A DNA stretch of 64,000 bases from Strigamia acuminata. Lineage: Eukaryota; Arthropoda; Chilopoda; Geophilomorpha; Linotaeniidae. The notes under the pieces are model-generated. The model did not search any database. It was not told the DNA's origin and saw nothing but the letters and a program-made list of their open reading frames with translations. The stretch covers positions 19,585,060 through 19,649,059 of the forward strand of contig OX442314.1 in assembly GCA_949358305.1 (NCBI GenBank), in the 5' to 3' direction. Below, piece by piece: positions 37,381 through 47,914 of the stretch (positions are counted from its first letter, which is position 1; every line of letters starts with the position of its first letter). The translations under genes and the position numbers were made by a program.

Positions 37381-38690
37381 GATTCGAATACGATTCGAAT
37401 TCGATTCGAATACGAATACGATCAAAATACGAACTCGTAACAACTCGAATACGATGACCCGTTACCGGACTTTGACTCGTACGACTCGTATTCGAGATGT
37501 ATTCGAGATGTATTCGAATCGTATTCGAGTCGCATTCGAGATGGTCGATGATTTCCACTCGCTCATATACGCGTTGTATACGAGCTCGTATTTTGATCGT
37601 AATCGTAAACGAATCGTTTACAAGTCGTATACAAGTTGTATACGACGTGTATACACCTCGTATACGAACGAAGTTTGGAAAATCCACCGGATACTTACTA
37701 CGACATGAAAACACATAGTAGTCACATACGTCTTATTTGGAAATTGTGTTTTCACAAACTTCGTTCGTATACGAGGTGTATACACGTCGTATACAACTTG
37801 TATACAACTTGTAAACGATTCGTTTACGATTACGATCAAAATACGAGCTCGTATACAACGCGTATACGAGCGAGTGGAAATCATCGACCATCTCGAATAC
37901 GACTCGAATTCGATTCGTATTCGATTCGAATACGATTCGAATTCGATTCGAATACGAATACGATCGAAATACGAACTCGTAACAACTCGAATACGAATCA
38001 AAGTCCGGGAAACAAAAATCGACCATCTCGTATACGATTCGAAAGCGAATCGAATACGATTTCGCGTTGAAGAAGGGCAAAACTCGTACTCGACTCGAAA
38101 ACGAGTCGAATACGATTTCGCGTTGAAGAAGGGCAAAACTCGTACTCGACTCGAAAACGAGTCGAATACGATTTCGCGTTGAAGAAGGGCAAAATTCGTA
38201 CTCGACTCGAAAACGAGTCGAATACGATTTCGCGTTGAAGAAGGGCAAAACTCGTACTCGACTCGAAAACGAGTCGAATACGATTTCGCGTTGAAGAAGG
38301 GCAAAACTCGTACTCGACTCGAAAACGAGTCGAATACGATTTCGCGTTGAAGAAGGGCAAAATTCGTACTCGACTCGAAAACGAGTCGAATACGATTTCG
38401 CGTTGAAGAAGGACAAAATTCGCATTCGACTCGAAAACGAGTCGAATACGAATTCGCATTCGACTCGAAAACGAGTCGAATACGATTTCGCGTTGAAGAA
38501 GGGCAAAATTCGCATTCGACTCGAAAACGAGTCGAATACGATTTCGCGTTGAAGAAGGGCAAAATTCGTACTCGACTAGAAAGCGAGTCGAATACGATTT
38601 CGCGTTGAAGAAGGGCAAAATTCGTACTCGACTAGAAAGCGAGTCGAATACGATTTCGCGTTGAAAAAGGGAAAAACTCGTACGCGATTC
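36491..38690. repeat. Fold-back structure 1 (large inverted repeat)
   Basis: Forward 56-bp array, then GTATAC/TTCGAA-rich palindromic text, then a 77-nt loop (37678-37754), then the reverse-complement text and an inverted 56-bp array (about 38040-38690). Mirror coordinates near the loop sum to 75432. The arms differ in unit number, so pairing is imperfect outside the core. The loop is the same as in fold-back 2. Confidence 0.85.
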
Positions 38691-39014
38691 AGTGAAACTA
38701 AATTTACATGTGCGCGTTGACGCGCGCGATTCGTGTGTTCTACGTGAGTAAATAGAGTGCGCGTCACATATGAATACAAAATGTCGACCATGCGTCGCCA
38801 CGATGCCAGTGGACGAATTCTGCGAATTCGTGCAAACGCAGAAAGTTAAAAATATTCAAATTTGACGCCCACGATGACTCGTTCGTAGTAGACGCCTCCA
38901 CAACTGCTTTTGAAAAGAATTTGATAAATGTTTGGAAATAATATTTAGGATTTTCTTTAATCATATCAGGAAACTGAAAACAGAAATAAAGTTTATACAT
39001 TGGAAATTTTTTAT
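38691..39014. other. Spacer between fold-back 1 and repeat A2
   Basis: GC-richer start (CGCGCG-type text near 38710-38735) followed by AT-rich sequence. No gene or repeat boundary recognised. Confidence 0.5.
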
Positions 39015-39359
39015 CCTTTTCGCGGATTGGCGTCCGCGAAATCCGCATTTCGGGGGAGACTATTCTGCGGATTCCGGGTGGACCAAACTCTTCCGAAAAA
39101 TGTCCGGGGTGGTGTTGGGAGTGTCGATAGACTGTTTTGTGTCAAGGTTGCCAATTTTCATGTAAGTATTGGAAGGTTCATTTCTGTGCATTCTCATATA
39201 TTTTTTTTCACAGGAGCAATGAGGCGCGATAAAGGGGGATCAAGCGAGAGTGAAAAAGATAAACTTGTTTACGTCTCAAATGCGCGTTCGCGATGGAATA
39301 CGAACTTGGAATCGACTCCAATACGCGTTCGCGTCGCATACGAACGCATTTACAACTCG
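39015..39359 (+). repeat. Direct repeat A2
   Basis: Second copy of A1 in the same orientation, with the 52-nt intron-like stretch at 39162-39213 (GTAAGT ... TTTTTTTTCACAG) at the same offset (147) as in A1. The open frame crossing it (130 codons, 39000-39392) resembles the A1 frame. Confidence 0.7.
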
Positions 39360-39369
39360 TTTTCGACTT

Positions 39370-39630
39370 TGATTAAAAAGGAACAAATATGATTAAAAAT
39401 CAACAAAAATATACAAAACTTGATAAGAAATGTATAAACATTGATTAGAAATCGACAAAAATCGACTGAAATCTGACAATAATCGAATAAAATCGGACAA
39501 TAATCAATTCAGAATGACAAATAACAATTACAATTGGTAAAAATTGACCAAAAATACAGAAAAATCGATTAAAAACCAGCAAAAACAAACAGAAAACGAT
39601 TAAATCAATTAAAAATCAACAAATAACCAA
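39370..39630. repeat. A-rich spacer, left copy of a distant inverted repeat
   Basis: Text built of AAAATCGAC/AATCAACAAA words. Its reverse complement, diverged, occurs at 49160-49345 (shared core TTCAGAATGACAAATAAC). This places both spacers as outer flanks of fold-back 2. Confidence 0.7.
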
Positions 39631-40702
39631 AATTGCCCTCAACACACCCCAACAACCTTCCACCACTCAAATTACACCGGAAAAAAACAAATTCAAACCG
39701 AAAAATCAACAAAGAATGCCAAAAAAAATATTGCAAACAAAGAGATAAGATCAATTCTCGAGGCAAATTCTCACCACAAAACAACGCATCGCCGCCGACA
39801 TCAACTTTTTAAATTTGAGAAACTCGCGTTTTTACGTGTACCGGTGCAGTACCGGGACCGCGGTACTTGTACTGCGGTATACATTTAAGTGTACAGTGCA
39901 CAACACTACTGTTTATTTTTAATGATCCAATAAATAAAATTTGAAACAAAGTTGAGTGGAATTGTACGTTTCTCGTATATTAAAGTTTTTATTTTTTAAT
40001 TTTTTTTGTTCCATACTAGAATGGCGATTCGATACTTTTGTAGCTCGAATTCACTGATATAAACGTGGTCGGTTTTCATCACGCGTCAATGCGCTCGTGC
40101 AATAGTATAGGCGCGCATGGCTTGATGCGCACAAAACTTGCAAAACTTGCACGGAATTTGGTCAATTTTTGACAAATTTCAGCAGATTTTTGCCTATATT
40201 TGACAAATTTCCACTGATTTTTGACAATATTTGACCCAACAACTGCGCCACGTTCCAGGCGCCGGTTTAGGCATTTTAGACCCGTTTTAGACCGTTTTAG
40301 ATGGCGAAAACGTTCTCTCCATCATTTTCTACCCCTGGGTGAGGTTTTCAGCGTTCATGATTGATGAAAAAGCTGTTTTCTAACTAGCTGTCCCATTGCT
40401 AGTTTTGGCGTCAGGTTTTAGCAACCTTCCGATCCGACTCTGTCGTCTGCACGACCTCCAAGACTGTTTTAGGGTTAATTTGAGTCAAATAATTCATTCT
40501 GGGGGTTGTTTTGGGTTTTTTACAAGTGTGTTTTTGTAGTTTTTATTGGTTTCAAACATTGTCAATTCTTTATACAAGTGTAACTTTCATTTCTCTGTAT
40601 TTTGAGAACTTTGCATTGCAGCAAAGTTCATTTCTTGCCCCTTAATTATTGTGTAATTGTTGGTTTTGAAGCCCGTTTTTTAACAATAACTTTATTTGAA
40701 GT

Positions 40703-40908
40703 TGTTGGTTTTGAGTGCCCAGTCTTCACGCCAGGTGAACGTTTCACCTGCGCACCCACGACGTCCAGATGACGTACTTGGCGTAAACCAATCAGGGTTG
40801 AGCGCACCTGTATATAATGTGTTAGCAATTAGAATAAAGTTAGTCATTTGCTGTTAAACCTAACCACGCGTCTTATCATTGTCCCAACCTTCGACACTAA
40901 AAACTACA
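40703..40908 (+). repeat. Copia 5' LTR
   Basis: 206 bp. Contains a TATA box TATATAA (40811-40817) and an AATAAA polyadenylation signal (40833-40838), close together as in compact copia LTRs. Confidence 0.9.
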
Positions 40909-40937
40909 GGTTATGGGCCCAGCACGCTTCCACTGCG
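40909..40937 (+). promoter_or_regulatory. Copia primer-binding site complementary to the 5' half of initiator tRNA-Met
   Basis: Starts GGTTATGGGCCCAGCACGCT directly after the LTR and stays complementary for 29 nt, from the anticodon loop back through the D arm of metazoan tRNA-iMet. Drosophila copia is primed by a cleaved tRNA-iMet half, and the same mechanism is inferred here. Confidence 0.85.
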
Positions 40938-41022
40938 GATAATATCGAGATTTGGGACGAAACGATCGAAGAAGTCAAAACGTTTTTGATACGAACCGTT
41001 TCGAGAAACAAAATCAGAAACG

Positions 41023-42951
41023 ATGGCGAATGCAGGCGGAATTTCGGCTAGAATCGAACCACTGGGGAAAGAAAACTACGATGCCTGGAAAGTCCAAATG
41101 GAAGCAATTTTGGGGAAGAACGATCTCTTAAAGTACGCGGACGGAACATTGAAGCGACCAGAAGTTGATCCAAGCAACAATAACACCAAGAAAGCCGCCG
41201 AAAATTGGGACGTGAGAGACAGAAACACGAGATACGATATTTTGCTACACGTAAAACAGTCGGAGATTCGATTGTTGAAAAACTGTAAAACCTCAAACGA
41301 ATTATGGAGAAAATTGGACGAAATTTACGAAGCGAAAGGACCGGCAAATATGGGCATGTTGCTGAAACAAATTTGCGGAAACAAAATGGCTGAGAACGAA
41401 AACGTGCGTGACTATCTGAAGGGATTTTTTGAAGCGGTTGATAAGCTACTCGACATGGATATGGAAATCCATCCGACACTTACTGGGACGCTGCTGTTGC
41501 AAAGTTTGCCGAAATCATTCGATACGTTCAAGATCACGATGGAATCGCGAGACACATTGCCGACGCTGGAAGCGCTAAAAGCTAAAATTATAGCCGCAGC
41601 AATTTCTCAAGAAAAAGATAAAGAAGAAGTATCCGACGCAATGTTGGCCAAGAAATCGTTCCAAAAACGGAGGCAGCCGAAGAACGGCGACGATGAATCG
41701 GATTCTGATGAAAAGCCGACTTTCAAGTTCAAGTGCCACGGTTGCGGAAAAATCGGCCACAAAATCGCCGATTGCCGAAGTAAAAGCAAGAAGGAAAGCG
41801 CATCGAGAGCCGAGAAGTCCAAGTACGAATTATTTTTCTGCGAACAAAACGAGACAGCATTGAAATGCGAGAAGTCACGGCCGAGAAATTGGTGTTTGGA
41901 CAGCGGCGCAAGTTCCCACATGTGCTCGAGCAATTCAACATTTTCAACGATCGAATTCCTGAAGAACCAGAAATTGAATTTGGCCAGTAAAGCGAGTACG
42001 AACATCGACGGAAAAGGAACCGCGAAAATCGTCGTCAAAACTGGAGACGGAAATATGAAGTTGGATTTGACGGAGACTCTCTTGGTACGGGATTTGCGAA
42101 CGAATTTGATGTCAGTCGGAAAGATCACAGAGCGGGGACACAAGGTGATTTTTGACAATAAATCAGCAGAAATAATAAGCCCGAAGGGAGAAATCGTATT
42201 CACCGCCGAAAAAAGAAACGGATTATATTACATCGTCGACAAGACCGAGGATGCTGCGACCGCAATGGAAATCGAAGTCAGAACCGGGAACATGAAGACC
42301 GAAAAAGCAAGTACGGAAGTCAAGAAGACAAGAACCGAGAACAAGAAAACAGCTGCGGAAGTCAAGAAGACGAGAACCGAGAACAAGAAAACAGCTGCGG
42401 AAGTCAAGAAGACGAGAGCCGAAAACAAGAAAACAGCTGCGGAAGTCAAGAAGACTAGAACCGAGAACGTAAAAATTCGCGAATGGCACGAGAAGCTCGA
42501 ATACGAATCAATTTTGAAGAAACTGAAAAACGACTTTGCAGAACAGATAAGTCAAACATTAATGGAAATGGCGCAATATATGATTTTGCAGCCGAGTGAG
42601 GAATCAAGTGTGGAACTAGACAAGAACGAGAACGAAGTCAAAATTTCCGAGAACGAGAGCGAAGCCGAAATTTCCGAGAACGAGAGCGAAGCCGAAATTT
42701 CCGAGAACGAGAACGAAGTTGAAATTTCCGAGAACGAGAACGAAGTAGAAATTTTCGAGAACGAGACGGAACAAGGGGAAGTCGAAATCAAGATCAATGA
42801 TGAAGTCGAGAACGAGACTGAACAAGGGGAAGTCGAAACTCTCCAGATCAAAAACGTACGAGCGCCTCCGCGACAATCTTCGAGAACTCGGAGGCTGTAT
42901 TCAAATCGAAATGGAAAACCACCAGGAAGAATTCGATATGAAGAGTATTAA
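41023..42951 (+). CDS. Copia gag-protease protein with deleted pol, 642 residues
   Basis: Forms the capsid and processes it; no polymerase. ATG 41023. Residues about 8-210 form a copia-type gag (opening IEPLGKENYDAWKVQMEAIL). A CCHC knuckle CHGCGKIGHKIADC sits at 238-251. Protease motif CLDSGASSHM follows, Asp at residue 293. After it come four 14-residue repeats (KKTRTENKKTAAEV-like, about 433-480), then a short pre-integrase relic REWHEKLEYESI (about 486). Next are acidic 9-residue repeats (SENESEAEI-like) and a basic tail with APPRQSSRTRR, which resembles the linker normally found between integrase and reverse transcriptase. Integrase core, RT and RNase H are absent, yet the frame is intact to TAA. 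Confidence 0.9.
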   Translation: MANAGGISARIEPLGKENYDAWKVQMEAILGKNDLLKYADGTLKRPEVDPSNNNTKKAAENWDVRDRNTRYDILLHVKQSEIRLLKNCKTSNELWRKLDEIYEAKGPANMGMLLKQICGNKMAENENVRDYLKGFFEAVDKLLDMDMEIHPTLTGTLLLQSLPKSFDTFKITMESRDTLPTLEALKAKIIAAAISQEKDKEEVSDAMLAKKSFQKRRQPKNGDDESDSDEKPTFKFKCHGCGKIGHKIADCRSKSKKESASRAEKSKYELFFCEQNETALKCEKSRPRNWCLDSGASSHMCSSNSTFSTIEFLKNQKLNLASKASTNIDGKGTAKIVVKTGDGNMKLDLTETLLVRDLRTNLMSVGKITERGHKVIFDNKSAEIISPKGEIVFTAEKRNGLYYIVDKTEDAATAMEIEVRTGNMKTEKASTEVKKTRTENKKTAAEVKKTRTENKKTAAEVKKTRAENKKTAAEVKKTRTENVKIREWHEKLEYESILKKLKNDFAEQISQTLMEMAQYMILQPSEESSVELDKNENEVKISENESEAEISENESEAEISENENEVEISENENEVEIFENETEQGEVEIKINDEVENETEQGEVETLQIKNVRAPPRQSSRTRRLYSNRNGKPPGRIRYEEY

Positions 42952-43088
42952 TTAGTAAAACAAAATATTTGAATTGTTTGAGAAAAATATGTTTAATATT
43001 TGAATTGTTTAAGAAAAGTGTTTTTAATTATTTTAACTTTTGAGATGTAAAAATGTTGGAATATGTGGTGACTGGCACTCAGGGGAAG

Positions 43089-43294
43089 TGTTGGTTTTGA
43101 GTGCCCAGTCTTCACGCCAGGTGAACGTTTCACCTGCGCACCCACGACGTCCAGATGACGTACTTGGCGTAAACCAATCAGGGTTGAGCGCACCTGTATA
43201 TAATGTGTTAGCAATTAGAATAAAGTTAGTCATTTGCTGTTAAACCTAACCACGCGTCTTATCATTGTCCCAACCTTCGACACTAAAAACTACA
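43089..43294 (+). repeat. Copia 3' LTR
   Basis: 206 bp, identical by eye to the 5' LTR, followed by the GAAGT target duplication. Confidence 0.9.
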
Positions 43295-43492
43295 GAAGTG
43301 CCTATTGTTTCAGGCACGTGCTTCCACGTGCCTTTTATTGTTGAGCAATTTCTTGGGCAGTTGCGCTCCTGTTGCTAGCATTGCCGCGCGTTCTCCGCGC
43401 GCGTACTCGCGTTTCGCATCACACACATTCGGATTCGATGGCCTATCGCGGCGGCACATTGTGTGGCATAGCGCGGCACGTTGCAATTGCTA

Positions 43493-46400
43493 ATGCTACG
43501 GTCGACGGCGATTCGCATGCGCTATCCGCTGCATCAAACCCCAAATACCGATAAAAAATCGCTGAAAACACTAATCCCGACCCAAAAACCGCCAAAATTA
43601 CCCTCAACACACGCAACAACCTTCCACCACTTAAATTACACCGGAAAAAAACAATTTCAAACCGAAAAATCAACAAAAAAGGCCAAAAAAATATTGCAAA
43701 CAAAGAGAAAAGATCAATTATCGAGGCAAATCCCCACCACAAAACAACGCATCGCCGGTATACACTTAAGCGTACAGTGCACAACACTACTGTTTATTTT
43801 CAATGATCCAATAAATAAAATTTGAAACAAAGTTGAGTGGAATTGTACGTTTCTTGTATATTAAAGTTTTTATTTTGTTTGTTTACACTTAATTTTTTTT
43901 TTCCATCATAGAATGGCGACTCGATACTTTTGTAGCTCGAATTCACTTCGTAAACGTGGTCGGTGTTCATCACGCGTCAATGCGCTCGTGCAATAGTATA
44001 GGCGCGCATACAATTTGATGCGCGCAAAACTTGCAAAACTTGCACGGAATTTGGGCAATTTTTGACAAATTTCAGCAGATTTTTGCCTGTATTTGACAAA
44101 TTTCAGAAGATTTTTGCCTATATTTGACAAATTTCAGAAGATTTCCTCAATCCTCAAACATTTGCTGAAATTTCTCATAAAATTTCTAAAATTAATTGAA
44201 ATTTGTCTGAAATTTGTCTGGAATTTGTCAAATATTGTCAAAAATCCGTGGAAATTTGTCAAATACTGGCAAAAATCCATGTAAATTTGTCAAAAATTGC
44301 CATAATTCGGTGCAAATTGTGTTAGATATTGGAAAAATTTATTTTAACGCTTCCAACGCGCCAGTAAATCGCGCGTGCACACGCATGGATTTTTCGTCAT
44401 AGTTGGATGCGCGCAAACCTCACGTAACTTGCGCCAAAATTTGGCAATTTTTGACAAATTTCAGCAGATTTTTGCCAGTATTTGACAAATTTCCACTGAT
44501 TTTTGACAATATTTGACCCAACAACTGCGCCACGTTCCAGGCGCCGGTTTAGGCATTTTAGACCCGTTTTAGACCGTTTTAGATGGCGAAAACGTTCTCT
44601 CCATCATTTTCTACCCCTGGGTGAGGTTTTCAGCGTTCATGATTGATGAAAAAGCTGTTTTCTAACTAGCTGTCCCATTGCTAGTTTTGGCGTCAGGTTT
44701 TAGCAACCTTCCGATCCGACTCTGTCGTCTGCACGACCTCCAAGACTGTTTTAGGGTTAATTTGAGTCAAATAATTCATTCTGGGGGTTGTTTTGGGTTT
44801 TTTACAAGTGTGTTTTTGTAGTTTTTATTGGTTTCAAACATTGTCAATTCTTTATACAAGTGTAACTTTCATTTCTCTGTATTTTGAGAACTTTGCATTG
44901 CAGCAAAGTTCATTTCTTGCCCCTTAATTATTGTGTAATTGTTGGTTTTCAAGCCCGTTTTTTAACAATAACTTTATTTGAAGTGCCTATTGTTTCAGGC
45001 ACGTGCTTCCACGTGCCTTTTATTGTTGAGCAATTTCTTGGGCAGTTGCGCTCCTGTTGCTAGCATTGCCGCGCGTTCTCCGCGCGTGTACTCGCGCGTT
45101 TCGCATCACACACATTCGGGTTCGATGGCCTATCGCGGCGGCACATTGTGTGGCATAGCGCGGCACGTTGCAATTACGTGACGTGGCACGTTGCTGTTAC
45201 GTGACGCGATAGCCAGTATTTAAGCAGGGGATTCCATCATCGTTTACACAAATGCGCATTGCAACGTGGAGGCGCATTCGAGTCCTTTTCCCAAGCGAAA
45301 TCGTATTCGATTCGCTTTCGAATCGAATACGAGTTTTGTCCTTTTTCAACGCGAAATCGTATTCGATTCGCTTTCGAATCGTATACGAGATGGTCGATGA
45401 TTTTTGTTTCCCGGACTTTGATTCGTATTCGAGTTGTTACGAGTTCGTATTTTGATCGTATTCGTATTCGAATCGAATTCGAATCGTATTCGAATCGAAT
45501 ACGAATCGAATTCGAGTCGTATTCGAGATGGTCGATGATTTCCACTCGCTCGTATACGCGTTGTATACGAGCTCGTATTTTGATCGTAATCGTAAACGAA
45601 TCGTTTACAAGTCGTATACAAGTTGTATACGACGTGTATACACCTCGTATACGAACGAAGTTTGGAAAATCCACCGGATACTTACTACGACATGAAAACA
45701 CATAGTAGTCACATACGTCTTATTTGGAAATTGTGTTTTCACAAACTTCGTTCGTATACGAGGTGTATACACGTCGTATACAACTTGTATACGACTTGTA
45801 AACGATTTGTTTACGATTACGATCAAAATACGAGCTCGTATACAACGCGTATACGAGCGAGTGGAAATCATCGACCATCTCGAATACGACTCGAATTCGA
45901 TTCGTATTCGATTCGAATACGATTCGAATTCGATTCGAATACGAATACGATCAAAATACGAACTCGTAACAACTCGAATACGAATCAAAGTCCGGGAAAC
46001 AAAAATCATCGACCATCTCGTATACGATTCGAAAGCGAATCGAATACGATTTCGCGTTGAAAAAGGACAAAACTCGTATTCGATTCGAAAGCGAATCGAA
46101 TACGATTTCGCTTGGGAAAAGGACTCGAATGCGCCTCCACGTTGCAATGCGCATTTGTGTAAACGATGATGGAATCCCCTGCTTAAATACTGGCTATCGC
46201 GTCACGTAACAGCAACGTGCCACGTCACGTAATTGCAACGTGCCGCGCTATGCCACACAATGTGCCGCCGCGATAGGCCATCGAACCCGAATGTGTGTGA
46301 TGCGAAACGCGCGAGTACACGCGCGGAGAACGCGCGGCAATGCTAGCAACAGGAGCGCAACTGCCCAAGAAATTGCTCAACAATAAAAGGCACGTGGAAG

Positions 46401-47914
46401 CACGTGCCTGAAACAATAGGCACTTCAAATAAAGTTATTGTTAAAAAACGGGCTTGAAAACCAACAATTACACAATAATTAAGGGGCAAGAAATGAACTT
46501 TGCTGCAATGCAAAGTTCTCAAAATACAGAGAAATGAAAGTTACACTTGTATAAAGAATTGACAATGTTTGAAACCAATAAAAACTACAAAAACACACTT
46601 GTAAAAAACCCAAAACAACCCCCAGAATGAATTATTTGACTCAAATTAACCCTAAAACAGTCTTGGAGGTCGTGCAGACGACAGAGTCGGATCGGAAGGT
46701 TGCTAAAACCTGACGCCAAAACTAGCAATGGGACAGCTAGTTAGAAAACAGCTTTTTCATCAATCATGAACGCTGAAAACCTCACCCAGGGGTAGAAAAT
46801 GATGGAGAGAACGTTTTCGCCATCTAAAACGGTCTAAAACGGGTCTAAAATGCCTAAACCGGCGCCTGGAACGTGGCGCAGTTGTTGGGTCAAATATTGT
46901 CAAAAATCAGTGGAAATTTGTCAAATACTGGCAAAAATCTGCTGAAATTTGTCAAAAATTGCCAAATTTTGGCGCAAGTTACGTGAGGTTTGCGCGCATC
47001 CAACTATGACGAAAAATCCATGCGTGTGCACGCGCGATTTACTGGCGCGTTGGAAGCGTTAAAATAAATTTTTCCAATATCTAACACAATTTGCACCGAA
47101 TTATGGCAATTTTTGACAAATTTACATGGATTTTTGCCAGTATTTGACAAATTTCCACGGATTTTTGACAATATTTGACAAATTCCAGACAAATTTCAGA
47201 CAAATTTCAATTAATTTTAGAAATTTTATGAGAAATTTCAGCAAATGTTTGAGGATTGAGGAAATCTTCTGAAATTTGTCAAATATAGGCAAAAATCTTC
47301 TGAAATTTGTCAAATACAGGCAAAAATCTGCTGAAATTTGTCAAAAATTGCCCAAATTCCGTGCAAGTTTTGCAAGTTTTGCGCGCATCAAATCGTATGC
47401 GCGCCTATACTATTGCACGAGCGCATTGACGCGTGATGAACACCGACCACGTTTACGAAGTGAATTCGAGCTACAAAAGTATCGAGTCGCCATTCTATGA
47501 TGGAAAAAAAAAATTAAGTGTAAACAAACAAAATAAAAACTTTAATATACAAGAAACGTACAATTCCACTCAACTTTGTTTCAAATTTTATTTATTGGAT
47601 CATTGAAAATAAACAGTAGTGTTGTGCACTGTACGCTTAAGTGTATACCGGCGATGCGTTGTTTTGTGGTGGGGATTTGCCTCGATAATTGATCTTTTCT
47701 CTTTGTTTGCAATATTTTTTTGGCCTTTTTTGTTGATTTTTCGGTTTGAAATTGTTTTTTTCCGGTGTAATTTAAGTGGTGGAAGGTTGTTGGCGTGTGT
47801 TGAGGGTAATTTTGGCGGTTTTTGGGTCGGGATTAGTGTTTTCTGCGATTTTTTATCGGTATTTGGGGTAACGCATGCGAATCGCCGTCGATGCGTCGAC
47901 CGTAGCAAGTGTGG
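43493..47914. repeat. Fold-back structure 2: 4.4-kb giant palindrome
   Basis: Mirror positions sum to 91406 across the whole core (43537-47869), with ORFs on one arm reappearing at exactly mirrored coordinates on the other, so the arms lack indels over about 2.1 kb. The loop is 77 nt (45665-45741). Inner parts are GTATAC/TTCGAA-rich as in fold-back 1; outer parts carry AATTTTTGACAAATTTC-type short repeats and the B unit. The outermost about 45 bp are diverged and contain a small duplication on the right. Any ORF seen here occurs twice and looks non-functional. Confidence 0.93.
45665..45741. other. 77-nt loop shared by both fold-backs
   Basis: Unique sequence at the palindrome centre. The same text and length occur at 37678-37754, so both fold-backs descend from one ancestor. 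No known motif recognised. Confidence 0.8.

Larger units (their letters stand above)
40698..43299 (+). mobile_element. Copia-like LTR retrotransposon lacking the integrase core, RT and RNase H
   Basis: LTRs 40703-40908 and 43089-43294 (206 bp each, identical by eye, TGTTGG...CTACA) are flanked by a 5-bp target duplication GAAGT (40698-40702 and 43295-43299). A tRNA-iMet-half primer site follows the 5' LTR, and a purine run (CAGGGGAAG, 43080-43088) precedes the 3' LTR. One ORF fills the interior. Identical LTRs point to a recent insertion. It must have been mobilised by enzymes from another copia. Confidence 0.93.
39631..43488 (+). repeat. Unit B1, direct copy of the left arm of fold-back 2, split by copia
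   Basis: 39631-40702 plus 43295-43488 match 43596-45173 in the same orientation, except for about 0.4 kb missing from B1 (equivalent to about 44085-44465). The copia insertion accounts for 40703-43294. The intact counterpart near 44966-44990 shows the pre-insertion site. Confidence 0.8.

Noticed and set aside
36445-37708. Three overlapping plus-strand ORFs of 258-379 codons
   Set aside because: All read the same cyclic 56-residue peptide because of the 56-bp period; no domain and no start context. Repeat artefact.
37618-38801. Three overlapping minus-strand ORFs of 260-314 codons
   Set aside because: Mirror image of the forward array; same artefact.
40909-40937. A tRNA-Met gene on the minus strand
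   Set aside because: Only the 5' half is present and it abuts the LTR; it is the copia primer site.
43906-44402. Short Lys/Ile-rich ORFs in the fold-back arms
   Set aside because: Built from AATTTTTGACAAATTTC repeats and duplicated in mirror position at 47004-47500.
45237-46169. Arg/Ile/Ser-rich ORFs on both strands at the palindrome centre
   Set aside because: They consist of TTCGAA/GTATAC repeats and occur at mirrored coordinates; not a gene.
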